From contig NZ_JQKD01000007.1 of the NCBI RefSeq assembly GCF_000745855.1, positions 1 through 64,000 on the forward strand: DNA of 64,000 nucleotides. Reading direction: 5' to 3'. Both the position numbers and the translations under genes were made by a program. This document shows positions 14,502 through 22,831 of this stretch, one piece after another. The stretch is from Xenophilus azovorans DSM 13620. Lineage in GTDB: Bacteria; Pseudomonadota; Gammaproteobacteria; Burkholderiales; Burkholderiaceae_C. Positions within the stretch are counted from its first letter, which is position 1. Every line of letters starts with the position of its first letter. The notes under the pieces are model-generated. The model was not told the origin of the DNA, ran no database searches, and saw only the letters and a list, made by a program, of their open reading frames with translations.

Positions 14502-16366
14502 AGCTGGTCCAGGTGGAAACGGGATTGGATGAGCCGCCGGAAGCGCTTGACGATGTCCAATGTGTCCTTGAGCAGATCGCGCTCCAGGCTGGTCAGGCGC
14601 GTGGCGTCGACCTTGCCGCTCACCGGGCGGCCGGCGTCCAGCTCGGCCAGGCCGGCCTTCAGGCGCAGCGCCATGAAGAAGTGCAGGCTCTCGATCACGT
14701 CGGTGGCGAAGGCGCGCTCGAACAGGCCGGCCGCCGCCAGCGCCTCCAGCCGCGCGGCGGTGCCGGTCTCGGCCAGGCCGGCGCGCAGCGCCAGCGCGCG
14801 CACGCCGTGCACCAGCGGGAAGATGCCCTGCTTCTTCACGTCGAAGGCGGCCTCCTGTGCGGCCGCGCCGCCGAACAGGCGCTGCAGCCAGCCGCCCTCG
14901 TCGGCGAAGGCGTCCACCGCGGCGGCGAAGCGCGACAGCATGGCCTCGTTGTCGATGGCGAAGCGGAACACGCGCTCGCGCACGGCCGCCAGCAGCGCGG
15001 GGTCGCCGGCCACCGGGTGCGCGTCGAGGAAGATGGCCAGCGCCATCAGCTTGTCGGCGTCGGGGCGCAGCAGCCAGTCGCTGGCTCTTTCGGCGAACGC
15101 GCTCACGCTGCCGCGCCAGGCAGGGCGGCTGAGCATGATGCCGCCGGGGCAGGGCGGGTAGCCGAAGTCGGCCAGTGCCTGGCTGAAGCGATCGCACAGC
15201 GCGGGCAGGTCGTCGGGCGGCGCGTAGCCGTCGGCCAGGATCAGGCCGTTGTCCTGGTCGGTGCGCAGCAACTGCTCGCCGCGGCCCTCGCTGCCCATCA
15301 CGATCAGGCAGCTGCGCGCCAGCAGCTCCGGCGGCGCGATGAGCTGCCAGGCACGCTCGAACAGCCGCGCGTTGAGCGCCTGCACCAGCGCCGCGATCTG
15401 GCCCACGCGGGTGCCGCCGCGGTGCAGCAGGCCCACCAGCCGCACGATGTGCGCGCTGGCCGGCGCCAGCTCCTCCAGCGTCTGCGCCTCGCCGATGCGG
15501 CGGTTGATGAGGTAGGAGTGGTTGGACAGGAAGCTGAACAGGTCCAGCGCCTCCACCAGCCCGAGCACCGCGCCTTCCTCGACCTGCGGGCCGGCGTGCT
15601 CGTCGCGCAGCACCACGGCGCGGTGGATGCGGTGGCGCACCATGGTGGTCAGCGCGTCGCCCACCGGGTCGCCGGCCTTGACGGCGCGCAGGCCGTAGCT
15701 GGCGACCTCGCCCACCGGCAGGCGCTCCAGCGGCGTGCCGCTGAGCACCGCGCGCTGCAACGCGTTGGCGGTGAAGATGCCCAGCCGCGGCGGCTCGCCC
15801 GGTGCCGGTGGCGCATCGCGCACCAGCACCGCGGTGCTGCGCTCGGCCTGGAACAGCCGCACGACGGAGAGCACGTCCAGCGCGGCGTCGACGAAGTGGG
15901 GCGGCCGCAGGCCGACCGCGTCCACCCGCGCCAGGGCCAGCGACTGCATCTCGTGCTCGCCGCCGCGCCCGGCGATGGCGCCGAGCTTGTTCGACAGGTC
16001 GGAGAACAGCAGCGCGCCGAAGGTGGCGTTGGCGGCGATCAGCCGGTTCACCACCTCGCGCGGCAGCTGGTAGGCGATGCTTTCCTCGGCCGCCACGAAG
16101 CGGCCGCTGACCTGGCCGGCCACCAGGCTGCGGCCGTCGAAGGTGTCATCGGGCCCGAAGCCGGCCACGGCCTCGGTGCCGCCGGCCTCGTACTGCTGCA
16201 CGAAGCCCTTGATCAGCACGAACAGGTGGGTGGGCGCGATGCCGGGCTCCAGCAGCGTCTCGCCCTCGCGGAAGTAGGCGATGTCCACCGCTTCCTGCAC
16301 CCACTGGCGCTGCTGCGCGTCGAGGCAGTCGAAGGGCGAGGCGGCGAAGTTGAACGCGTTGGGCAT
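14498..16366 (-). CDS. cNMP-binding/CBS/DUF294 nucleotidyltransferase-like protein
   Basis: A 622-residue multidomain signalling protein. Residues about 10-130 resemble a cyclic-nucleotide-binding barrel (LLEPGIAPTHLFVLIKGFV). About 150-280 form a CBS pair. About 340-480 carry the DUF294 nucleotidyltransferase motif GSEGRGEQLL plus DQD. The rest is the DUF294 C-terminal helical domain. It likely senses nucleotides and modifies a partner by nucleotidyl transfer, analogous to GlnD; no activity is proven for the family. It is co-transcribed with the exonuclease and divergent from an MFS transporter across a perfect 16-bp palindrome. Confidence 0.88.
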   Translation of the reverse strand: MPNAFNFAASPFDCLDAQQRQWVQEAVDIAYFREGETLLEPGIAPTHLFVLIKGFVQQYEAGGTEAVAGFGPDDTFDGRSLVAGQVSGRFVAAEESIAYQLPREVVNRLIAANATFGALLFSDLSNKLGAIAGRGGEHEMQSLALARVDAVGLRPPHFVDAALDVLSVVRLFQAERSTAVLVRDAPPAPGEPPRLGIFTANALQRAVLSGTPLERLPVGEVASYGLRAVKAGDPVGDALTTMVRHRIHRAVVLRDEHAGPQVEEGAVLGLVEALDLFSFLSNHSYLINRRIGEAQTLEELAPASAHIVRLVGLLHRGGTRVGQIAALVQALNARLFERAWQLIAPPELLARSCLIVMGSEGRGEQLLRTDQDNGLILADGYAPPDDLPALCDRFSQALADFGYPPCPGGIMLSRPAWRGSVSAFAERASDWLLRPDADKLMALAIFLDAHPVAGDPALLAAVRERVFRFAIDNEAMLSRFAAAVDAFADEGGWLQRLFGGAAAQEAAFDVKKQGIFPLVHGVRALALRAGLAETGTAARLEALAAAGLFERAFATDVIESLHFFMALRLKAGLAELDAGRPVSGKVDATRLTSLERDLLKDTLDIVKRFRRLIQSRFHLDQL

Positions 16367-16415
16367 CGGGTCTTCGCAAGGGCGTCCCGGCGCGCGGCGC
16401 CGGCGATCGGGATAA

Positions 16416-16431
16416 TCAGGGTTAACCCTGA
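16416..16431. promoter_or_regulatory. Perfect 16-bp palindrome in a divergent promoter region
   Basis: TCAGGGTTAACCCTGA is fully self-complementary and lies between the DUF294-type gene (50 bases) and the MFS gene (13 bases before its GTG). GATAAT at 16411-16416 could be the -10 of the MFS gene, overlapping the palindrome edge. A repressor or activator dimer site is likely; the binding protein is not encoded next to it. Confidence 0.5.
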
Positions 16432-16444
16432 AATTGCCCGCGAC

Positions 16445-17668
16445 GTGAACTCCCCGGCCCCTGCTTCCTCTTCGTCCTCTTCCGGCGAAGCCCGCGTGCT
16501 GCGTGCCATTCTGGCACTGGGCGTCGGCGGCTTCGCCATCGGCACCGGCGAATTCGTCATCATGGGCCTGCTGCCCGAGGTGGCACGCGACATCGGCGTC
16601 AGCATCCCGCAGGCCGGCCACGTCATCAGCGCCTATGCGCTGGGCGTGGTGATCGGCGCGCCGGTGCTGGCCGTGCTGGCGGCGGGGTGGGGCCGGCGCA
16701 CGCTGCTGATGGCGCTGATGGCGGTGTTCGCGCTCGGCAACTTCGCCAGCGCGGCGGCGCCGGGGTACCTCTCGCTCAACCTGCTGCGCTTTGCCAGCGG
16801 CTTCCCGCACGGCACGTACTTCGGCGTGGCGGCGCTGGTGGCGGCCGCGCTGGCGCCGCCGGGGCGGCGCGCGCGGGCCGTGGGGCTGGTGATGCTGGGG
16901 CTGACGGGCGCCACGCTGGTGGGCGTGCCCATTGCCGCATGGCTCGGGCAGCACTTCGGCTGGCGCGCGGCCTTCGTCTTCGTCGGCGTGATCGCGCTGC
17001 TGGCGGTGGCGATGGTCTGGCGCGACGTGCCCAACCTGCGGCCCGGCGCCGGCGCCAGCCCGCTGCGCGAACTGGGCGCGCTCAAGCGCAAGCAGGTGTG
17101 GCTCACGCTGGGCATCGCGGCCATCGGCTTCGGCGGCATGTTCGCGGTGTTCAGCTACGTCAAGCCGACGCTCACCGAGGTGTCCGGCCTGGCCGTGAAC
17201 AACGTGCCTTTCGTGCTGGCGCTGTTCGGCGTGGGCATGGTGGCGGGCAACCTGGTCGGCTCGCGCCTGGCCGACAAGGCGCTGATGCGCACCATCGGCG
17301 GTGTGATGGCGTATTCGGCGCTGGTGCTGCTGGCCTTCACCTTCACCGCGCAGCACTGGGTGCTGGCCTCGCTCAACGTGCTGCTGGTGGGCACCATCGT
17401 CGCCATCGGCCCGGCGCTGCAGATCCGCCTGATGGACGTGGCCGGCGACGCGCAGACGCTCGCTGCCGCGCTCAACCACTCGGCCTTCAACATGGCCAAC
17501 GCGCTGGGCGCGTGGCTGGGCGGCGTGGCCATCGACGCCGGGCTGGGCTGGACCTCCACCGGCTGGGTCGGCGCGCTGCTGGCGCTGGCGGGCCTCGGCA
17601 TCTTCGCGTGGGCGCTGGCCGATGCGCGGCGCAGTGCCCGGCGCGCGGCGCCTGCGGCGGCCTGCTAA
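16445..17668 (+). CDS. MFS transporter, AraJ/YdhP-like efflux family
   Basis: A 407-residue twelve-helix major-facilitator protein. The first helix motif GGFAIGTGEFVIMGLLP and the motif-A-like loop GWGRRTLL are typical of the drug or arabinose efflux (AraJ, YdhP, PbuE) group. The GTG start is the best choice: it lies 13 bases after the palindrome, and the serine-rich N-terminus precedes helix 1. Proton-driven efflux of sugars, purines or drugs is the family role; the substrate here is unknown. It ends overlapping the stop of the convergent gene. Confidence 0.87.
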   Translation: MNSPAPASSSSSSGEARVLRAILALGVGGFAIGTGEFVIMGLLPEVARDIGVSIPQAGHVISAYALGVVIGAPVLAVLAAGWGRRTLLMALMAVFALGNFASAAAPGYLSLNLLRFASGFPHGTYFGVAALVAAALAPPGRRARAVGLVMLGLTGATLVGVPIAAWLGQHFGWRAAFVFVGVIALLAVAMVWRDVPNLRPGAGASPLRELGALKRKQVWLTLGIAAIGFGGMFAVFSYVKPTLTEVSGLAVNNVPFVLALFGVGMVAGNLVGSRLADKALMRTIGGVMAYSALVLLAFTFTAQHWVLASLNVLLVGTIVAIGPALQIRLMDVAGDAQTLAAALNHSAFNMANALGAWLGGVAIDAGLGWTSTGWVGALLALAGLGIFAWALADARRSARRAAPAAAC

Positions 17669-18144
17669 CCGCGCCGCGCCGCTTCGATGGCGGCGATGTC
17701 GATCTTCGTCATCTGCATCATCGCCTCGAAGGCGCGCTTGGCCGCCGCGCGATCCGGGTCGTTGATCGCGTCGGTGAGGGCGCGCGGCGTGATCTGCCAC
17801 GACAGGCCCCATTTGTCCCGGCACCAGCCGCATGCGCTTTCCTGGCCGCCGTTGCCGACGATGGCGTGCCACAGGCGGTCGGTCTCCGCCTGGTCGTCGG
17901 TCGCCACCTGGAACGAGAAGGCCTCGGTGTGCCTGAATGCCGGGCCGCCGTTGAGGCCGAGGCAGGGGATGCCCATGACGGTGAACTCGACCGTCAGGAC
18001 GTCACCCTGCTTCCCCGAGGGATAGTCGCCGGGCGCGCGCATGACGGTGCCCACGGCGCTGTCCGGGAAGGTCTGCGCGTAGAACTGCGCGGCGTCCAGG
18101 GCGGTGCCGTCGTACCAGAGGCAGATCGTGTTCTTGCTGACCAC
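17665..18144 (-). CDS. PhnB-like VOC-superfamily protein
   Basis: A 159-residue protein with the PhnB/3-demethylubiquinone-methyltransferase-like glyoxalase fold: NTICLWYDG at the start, CLGLNGGP in the middle and GWCRDKWGLSWQITP near the end. An ATG six codons upstream is in frame, but AGGAGA lies 6 bases before this GTG and the family consensus begins at VSKNTI, so the GTG is preferred. The fold normally binds a metal or small ligand. No specific function can be assigned. Confidence 0.85.
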   Translation of the reverse strand: MVSKNTICLWYDGTALDAAQFYAQTFPDSAVGTVMRAPGDYPSGKQGDVLTVEFTVMGIPCLGLNGGPAFRHTEAFSFQVATDDQAETDRLWHAIVGNGGQESACGWCRDKWGLSWQITPRALTDAINDPDRAAAKRAFEAMMQMTKIDIAAIEAARRG

Positions 18145-18282
18145 TCGCGTTCTCCTGTCCATGGTGGGGAAGTGCGATCGGGCGGCGAAGCGGCCGCGCG
18201 AGCTGCGTCCATTGTGGTCCGCGGGGTAGCCGGCGCGCGAGGGCGTTTTTCGCTACGGATCGTAAGAGGCAGGCCAGGCCGG

Positions 18283-18966
18283 TCACGTCGCCTGCCGCGC
18301 CGGCCGGCGCACCGCGCGCACTTTGCCGCTGGCGCCGCCGCCGCAATAGAACAGGTCCCTGCCGTCGGACTCCAGCCCGCTCACGCCCGTGCCTTCGGGC
18401 ATCTTCAGGCGTTCCTGCACGGCGCCGCTGTCGGCATCGATGCGGCGCAGCTCGCTCTCGTCGCCCTCCCAGGTGCCGTGCCACAGCTCGCCGTCGACCC
18501 AGGTGACGCCGGTGACGAAGCGGTCGGACTCGATGGTGCGCAGCACGGCGCCCGTCTCGGGGTCGATGCGGTGGATCCGGCGCTCGCGCCACTGGCCCAC
18601 CCACAGGCTGCCCTCGGCCCAGGCCAGGCCCGAGTCCATGCCCTGGCCGGGCGCCGGGATGGAGGCGAGCACGCGGCCCGTGGCCGGGTCGATCTTGTCG
18701 ATGCGCGACTCGGCGATCTGCCACAGGTGCGTGCCGTCGAAGGCGGTGCCGGCGTCGCAGGCGTGCTCCAGCGTGCGCTGCGGCTCGCGGCCCTCGGGGT
18801 CGAAGCCGACCAGCCGCGCGCCGGTGGCGGCCCACACGCGGCGGCCGTCGTGCGTCACGCCGTGGACGGCCTCGGCACCCTCGAAGGGGCCGTACTCGCG
18901 CACGATCTCGGCGGTGCGCACCGGGGCCGCGCTGCGGCGGCGGGAAGAAGAGGAAGCGGTGTCCAT
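18283..18966 (-). CDS. Beta-propeller (Vgb/glutaminyl-cyclase-like) repeat protein
   Basis: A 227-residue protein made of about six blade-like repeats of the type LW-G-R-I-IDPETG-V-R-I, for example RIDKIDPATGRVLASIPAP and RIHRIDPETGAVLRTIES. This pattern marks small beta-propellers such as virginiamycin lyase or glutamine cyclotransferase. There is no signal peptide, so it is cytoplasmic. The start follows an AGGAG site; longer in-frame starts have none. It is downstream of a TPR/HTH regulator on the same strand. Enzymatic residues cannot be assigned. Confidence 0.72.
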   Translation of the reverse strand: MDTASSSSRRRSAAPVRTAEIVREYGPFEGAEAVHGVTHDGRRVWAATGARLVGFDPEGREPQRTLEHACDAGTAFDGTHLWQIAESRIDKIDPATGRVLASIPAPGQGMDSGLAWAEGSLWVGQWRERRIHRIDPETGAVLRTIESDRFVTGVTWVDGELWHGTWEGDESELRRIDADSGAVQERLKMPEGTGVSGLESDGRDLFYCGGGASGKVRAVRRPARQAT

Positions 18967-19012
18967 GTCGTGGCTCCTGTCGCGCCGCGACGGCGGCGCC
19001 ATGGAGGGCAAT

Positions 19013-20242
19013 CTACCCAGACGGCAGCGCGGCGGGGAGTAACAAGATCGTCGTGAATCCCGCCAGCGGCGGCGCCAGCCAGCGCTGCGTGCGCGCGCGG
19101 CCGACGGCGCGCACGCGGCCCTGCGCCTGCAGCGCGGCCAGCGCGCGCTGCACGGTGCGCTGGCTGGCGCCCAGGGCCAGCGCCAGGGCCGAGGTGGACC
19201 AGGCCGCGCCGTCGGCCAGCAGCGCGAGCAGCGCGGCTTCCTCGCCGTCGATGGGCGGCGCCAGCACGGCCACCGCGCGCCCGTCTGGTGGGCGCAGCGT
19301 GAAGCCGGCGGCCGTGGCCTCTATGCGTGCCAGCGGGCGCGTCAGGGCGCGCAGGCGGCCGATCTCGACGCGCAGCCGGGCGCGGTGCGTCTCGTCCGGC
19401 CGGCGCTGGCGGAAGGCGCGGGCGATCAGCGCCTCGCGCGTCGCCTCGCCGGGCCAGGCCTCGGCCAATGCGAGGGCCAGCGTGAACAGCACCGGCCGGC
19501 GTGCCAGCGGCAGCCAGGTGGTGCCGGCGCGCAGGCCGCGGCGGCAGGCGTCCAGCACCAGCGTGCCGCCGGCGAACAGCGCCTCGATTTCGTCCAGCGG
19601 CAGCGGCTGCTGCGCGCCGGCCGTGCGCAGCCGGGCCGCCGGCTGCGTCAGCGTGGCCTGTGCCGCCGCCACCTCGGCCTGCAGGGCGGGAATGCGGGCC
19701 GCCTGCGCTGCCGCCTGTGCGCGGGCGAGGGCGTCGCGCGCGGCGCCAACGCGCATCGAGCGCAGGGCCAGCTCGGCCTGCGCCAGGGCGGCGGTGGCGG
19801 CCAGCGGCGGCGGCATGAGGGCATCCGCGGTGCCGGCGACCTGGCGCAGCGCCGCGTGCGCGTCGTCCAGCCGGCCCATCAGCAGCAGCCGGCGCGCTGC
19901 GATCAGCCGCGCGTGCGTGGCGTTGCCGGCGTCGCCATGCGCCTGCAGCGTCGCCGCCGCGGCGTTCAGCGCGCGCGGCGGGCCGGCCAGCTCGCGCAGC
20001 GCCAGCGCCACCTCGGCCTCGGCGACCACGCAGCGCGCGCGGGCCAGTGCCTCGTGCGCGCCGAAGCCGCGCGCCGCCTGGCGCAGCAGTTCGCGGGCGC
20101 GCGGCAGCTCGCCCAACTGCGCCATCGCGATGCCGCGCAGGGCCAGGGCCGGCGGGTCGCTGCGCAGCGCGACGCGCTGCAGCGCGCCCAGGGCATCGCC
20201 GGCGGCCAGGGCGCGGCCGGCGGCGGCGACGAGTGAGTCCAT
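19013..20242 (-). CDS. Putative transcriptional regulator with TPR-like repeats and a C-terminal winged helix
   Basis: A 409-residue, very alanine-rich protein. About residues 5-200 form helical repeats of TPR character (RARELLRQAARGFGAHEAL, DDAHAALRQVAG). The middle carries a SARP/OmpR-like segment (RRPDETHRARLRVEIGRLR), and residues about 340-390 a winged helix (WSTSALALALGASQRTVQRAL). It probably regulates the propeller-protein gene 46 bases downstream. It is divergent from the Rrf2-type gene. A specific family name cannot be given. Confidence 0.65.
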   Translation of the reverse strand: MDSLVAAAGRALAAGDALGALQRVALRSDPPALALRGIAMAQLGELPRARELLRQAARGFGAHEALARARCVVAEAEVALALRELAGPPRALNAAAATLQAHGDAGNATHARLIAARRLLLMGRLDDAHAALRQVAGTADALMPPPLAATAALAQAELALRSMRVGAARDALARAQAAAQAARIPALQAEVAAAQATLTQPAARLRTAGAQQPLPLDEIEALFAGGTLVLDACRRGLRAGTTWLPLARRPVLFTLALALAEAWPGEATREALIARAFRQRRPDETHRARLRVEIGRLRALTRPLARIEATAAGFTLRPPDGRAVAVLAPPIDGEEAALLALLADGAAWSTSALALALGASQRTVQRALAALQAQGRVRAVGRARTQRWLAPPLAGFTTILLLPAALPSG

Positions 20243-20305
20243 GGGGAACGAAGGCTAACGCAGGCGCCGCCGCAAGACCCTGCGGCGCGGCCGGTCAATT
20301 CAAGT

Positions 20306-20318
20306 AACTATGATAGTT
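20306..20318. promoter_or_regulatory. Rrf2-type operator, AACTATGATAGTT
   Basis: A perfect 6-1-6 palindrome two bases before the ATG of the Rrf2-family gene. Short AT-rich dyads of this size are typical for Rrf2 regulators. It occupies the place where a ribosome site would be, and none is visible, so the transcript may be leaderless or poorly translated. Confidence 0.6.
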
Positions 20319-20320
20319 GC

Positions 20321-20782
20321 ATGAAAAGAGACAGCCGCCTGTCGGGCGTCCTCCACTGCCTGCTGCACATGGCCGAGCTCGACCGGCCGGCCACGTCGGA
20401 ATGGCTGGCGCACGCCATGCAGACGAATCCCGTCGTCGTCCGCCGCCTGATGGCGGGGCTGCGCGACGCCGGCTTCGTCGCTTCCGCCAAGGGGCACGGC
20501 GGCGGCTGGGTGCTGTGCTGCCCGCTGGAGCGCATCACGCTGCGCGACATCCACGAGGCCGTGGGCTCGCCGCAACTGCTCGCCGTGGGGCACCGCGAGG
20601 AACGCCCCGGCTGCCTGGTGGAGCAGGCCGTCAACGCCGCGCTGGAGCAGGCGTACCGGCAGGCCGAGTCGGTGCTGCTCGACCGCCTGGGCACCGTGAC
20701 GCTGGCGGCGCTGTCGCGCGATTTCCATCACCGGCTGGTCGCGAGCGGCCGGTCCCTTCACGAGGTGTCCCATGAGCTTTGA
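20321..20782 (+). CDS. Rrf2-family transcriptional regulator
   Basis: A 153-residue winged-helix regulator. SEWLAHAMQTNPVVVRRLM is the HTH, and AKGHGGGWVL the wing with the Rrf2-typical G-GGG. Only scattered cysteines (C-terminal ERPGCL, plus one before the wing) are present, without the three-cysteine cluster of IscR or NsrR, so an iron-sulfur cofactor is unlikely; it resembles the YwnA/CymR-like branch. It overlaps the flavoprotein gene by 11 bases and probably represses itself and that gene. Confidence 0.88.
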   Translation: MKRDSRLSGVLHCLLHMAELDRPATSEWLAHAMQTNPVVVRRLMAGLRDAGFVASAKGHGGGWVLCCPLERITLRDIHEAVGSPQLLAVGHREERPGCLVEQAVNAALEQAYRQAESVLLDRLGTVTLAALSRDFHHRLVASGRSLHEVSHEL

Positions 20783-21659
20783 CGTCGCCATCGTCGGTGG
20801 CAGCTTCGCCGGCCTGTCCGCCGCCCTGCAGCTGGCACGCGCCCGCCGCCGGGTGGCGGTGTTCGACACCGGCCTGCGCCGCAACCGCTTCGCAGCCGCC
20901 TCGCACGGCTTCCTGGCGCAGGACGGGCGGCCGCCGGGCGAGATCGCGGCGCAGGCGCGCGAGCAGCTGCTGCGCTATCCGACCGTGCAGTGGATCGACG
21001 CTGCCGTGTCGGGCATCGCCGGCGAGGCGGATGCCTTCGAGGTGCAGGCGGGCGGGCGCACGTGGCTGGCGCGCCGCATCGTCCTGGCCACGGGCGTGTC
21101 GGACGGGCTGCCGGCCATCCCGGGGCTGCAGGAGCGCTGGGGCCGCCACGTCTTCCACTGCCCCTACTGCCACGGCTACGAACTCGGCCAGGGCCGCATC
21201 GGCGTGATCGCCGTCGGGCCGGTGTCGCTGCACCAGGCCCTGCTGCTGCCGGAGTGGGGCCGCGTCACCTTCCTCCTCAACGGCGCCTTCCAGCCGGGCG
21301 AGGACGACCTGCGCGAACTGTCGGCGCGCGGCGTCGCGGTCGAGGCCGCGCCGATCCTGGCGATCGAGGGCGAGGCGCGGGTGGTGCTGGAAGGCGGCCG
21401 CGTGGAGGACTTCGCCGGCCTGTTCGTCGCCAGCCGGACCGAGCCCGCATCGCCCGTGGCGCAGCAGATGGGATGCGCGCTGGACGAGAGCCCGCTGGGC
21501 CGCTGCGTCAGGACCGGCCCGATGAAGGACACCTCGGTGCCGGGCGTGTTCGCCTGCGGCGACCTGGCGCGCGCGGCGGGCAACGTGGCGCTGGCCGTGG
21601 GCGACGGCGCGATGGCGGGAGCGGCGGTGCACCGCTCCCTCATGTTCGGGCTCGGCTGA
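20772..21659 (+). CDS. FAD-dependent thioredoxin-reductase-like oxidoreductase with a CPYC redox pair
   Basis: A 295-residue two-dinucleotide-fold flavoprotein. VAIVGGSFAGLSAAL is the FAD motif, HCPYCHGYE (near residue 135) holds the redox-active cysteines, and VFACGDLARAAGN is the C-terminal FAD motif. The CPYC spacing matches GliT/HlmI-type disulfide oxidoreductases rather than CATC of true thioredoxin reductases. The NAD-binding Rossmann glycines are weak (GVIAVGPVSLH), as in oxygen-dependent dithiol oxidases. A GAGGTG site lies before the ATG. Confidence 0.85.
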   Translation: MSFDVAIVGGSFAGLSAALQLARARRRVAVFDTGLRRNRFAAASHGFLAQDGRPPGEIAAQAREQLLRYPTVQWIDAAVSGIAGEADAFEVQAGGRTWLARRIVLATGVSDGLPAIPGLQERWGRHVFHCPYCHGYELGQGRIGVIAVGPVSLHQALLLPEWGRVTFLLNGAFQPGEDDLRELSARGVAVEAAPILAIEGEARVVLEGGRVEDFAGLFVASRTEPASPVAQQMGCALDESPLGRCVRTGPMKDTSVPGVFACGDLARAAGNVALAVGDGAMAGAAVHRSLMFGLG

Positions 21660-21662
21660 GCC

Positions 21663-21974
21663 TCAGGGGCAGAAGATGTCGGCCAGCGTGGCGATGAGGC
21701 GCTCGGCCTGCGCGTTGTCGATGCGGTAGTACAGCGTCTGCGCCTCGCGGCGGAAGGTGACCAGCCCTTCGTCGCGCATGCGCGCCAGGTGCTGCGACAG
21801 GGCCGACTGGCTCAGCCCCACCTGCTCCTGCAGCGCGCCCACCGACATCTCGCCGTTGCCCGACAGCAGGCACAGCACCAGCAGGCGCGACTCGTTGCCC
21901 AGCGCGCGCAGCAGCGCGGCGGCCTGGGCGGCGCTTTCCTTCAGCAGCAGAGGGTCCTTGCGGCTTCGTGCCAT
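21663..21974 (-). CDS. ArsR-family repressor, BigR/SqrR-like persulfide sensor
   Basis: A 103-residue winged-helix repressor. VGLSQSALSQHLARMRDEGLV in two parts is the HTH and recognition helix, and RREAQTLYYRI the wing. It has exactly two cysteines, C35 (LVLCLLSG) and C102 (DIFCP), 67 apart. BigR and SqrR sense reactive sulfur with two cysteines 66 apart in the same places. The ArsR metal sites are absent. It is divergent from an AhpD-like/DsrE/DUF2892 operon, which fits a sulfur-stress role. Confidence 0.85.
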   Translation of the reverse strand: MARSRKDPLLLKESAAQAAALLRALGNESRLLVLCLLSGNGEMSVGALQEQVGLSQSALSQHLARMRDEGLVTFRREAQTLYYRIDNAQAERLIATLADIFCP

Positions 21975-21987
21975 GGCGATCTTTATT

Positions 21988-22007
21988 TTAGATAAATCTA
22001 ATTTAGA
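21988..22007. promoter_or_regulatory. Overlapping palindromes, BigR-type operator
   Basis: TTAGATAAATCTAA (21988-22001) and TCTAATTTAGA (21997-22007) are two overlapping perfect dyads in an AT-rich stretch, 14 bases upstream of the ArsR-type start codon and before the divergent operon. AT-rich dyads with TAGAT/ATCTA arms are what BigR-like repressors bind. Confidence 0.6.
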
Positions 22008-22075
22008 ATGTACTAACTTAAAAGCGGTGGCCTGTGGCGGCTCCCGCGAGTGTCCCTCACCGAAGGAGATCCCTC

Positions 22076-22417
22076 ATGACCGACTACCGACAACTGACCC
22101 AGGACATCTCGGCCCACCTGCTGCCGCTGCGCCAGAGCGTGCCCGGCGTGATGAAGGGCTTCGGCGAGATGGGCAAGGCCGCCATGGCCGACGGCGCGCT
22201 CGACGCCAAGGCCAAGGAGCTGATCGCGCTGGCGATCGGCGTGGCCTCGCACTGCGCCGGCTGCATCGGCTTCCACACCAAGGCGCTGGCGCGGCTGGGC
22301 GCGAGCGAGGCCGAGGTGCACGAGGCCCTGGGCGTGGCCGTCTACATGGGCGGCGGGCCGTCGGCGATGTACGCGGCCGACGCGGTGGAAGCCTTCCGCC
22401 AGTTCTCGGCGAAGTGA
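22076..22417 (+). CDS. AhpD-like carboxymuconolactone-decarboxylase-family protein
   Basis: A 113-residue all-helical protein with the AhpD-type motif ASHCAGCIGFHTKAL, whose C-x-x-C pair and following histidine support peroxidase or disulfide reductase activity. AAGGAGA lies 7 bases before this ATG; a longer frame lacks one. It is the first gene of the operon divergent from the ArsR-type sensor, so it may reduce persulfides or peroxides. Confidence 0.88.
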   Translation: MTDYRQLTQDISAHLLPLRQSVPGVMKGFGEMGKAAMADGALDAKAKELIALAIGVASHCAGCIGFHTKALARLGASEAEVHEALGVAVYMGGGPSAMYAADAVEAFRQFSAK

Positions 22418-22427
22418 GGGGCCGGCC

Positions 22428-22799
22428 ATGCAGTGCACCGACTTCGTCGCCACCCTGTTCCACGGCCGGGAAGACCCGGCCCGGGTCACGGTCGCCTTCA
22501 CCATGGCGCTGGCTGCCCTGGGCAAGGGCCACAGCGCCACGCTGATCCTGATGGTGGACGCCGTCCACCTGGGGCGTCCCCGTGCCACCGAGGGCATGGA
22601 CATCGGCCAGCCCTTCGATCCGGTGTCCGTGCAACTCGCCAAGTACCTCGAACTCGGCGGGCGCATCGCCCTGTGCGGCGCCTGCATGGTGCACAACGGC
22701 CTGACGGCCGCCGACATGGATCCGCGCTTCGAGGTCATCGCCGGGCCCGACGTGATCGACCTGCTGATGGGCGCCAGCGGCTCGCTGCAGATCAATTGA
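22428..22799 (+). CDS. DsrE/DsrF-like sulfurtransferase-type protein
   Basis: A 123-residue DsrE-family protein. The C-terminal LCGACMVHNGL loop holds two cysteines, the second of which corresponds to the sulfur-carrying cysteine in DsrE/TusD-like proteins. MVDAVHLGRP in the middle is also family-like. It follows the AhpD-like gene by 10 bases. A role in moving sulfane sulfur is inferred from family and context. Confidence 0.8.
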   Translation: MQCTDFVATLFHGREDPARVTVAFTMALAALGKGHSATLILMVDAVHLGRPRATEGMDIGQPFDPVSVQLAKYLELGGRIALCGACMVHNGLTAADMDPRFEVIAGPDVIDLLMGASGSLQIN

Positions 22800-22831
22800 A
22801 CCCGTTCCTTTCCTCGTCTTCGGAGATCGCC

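Noticed and set aside
14513-16444. In-frame extension upstream of the MFS gene, running antisense to the DUF294-type gene
   Set aside because: It would add more than 600 residues of low-complexity sequence to a normal 407-residue transporter; the GTG after the palindrome gives the expected N-terminus.
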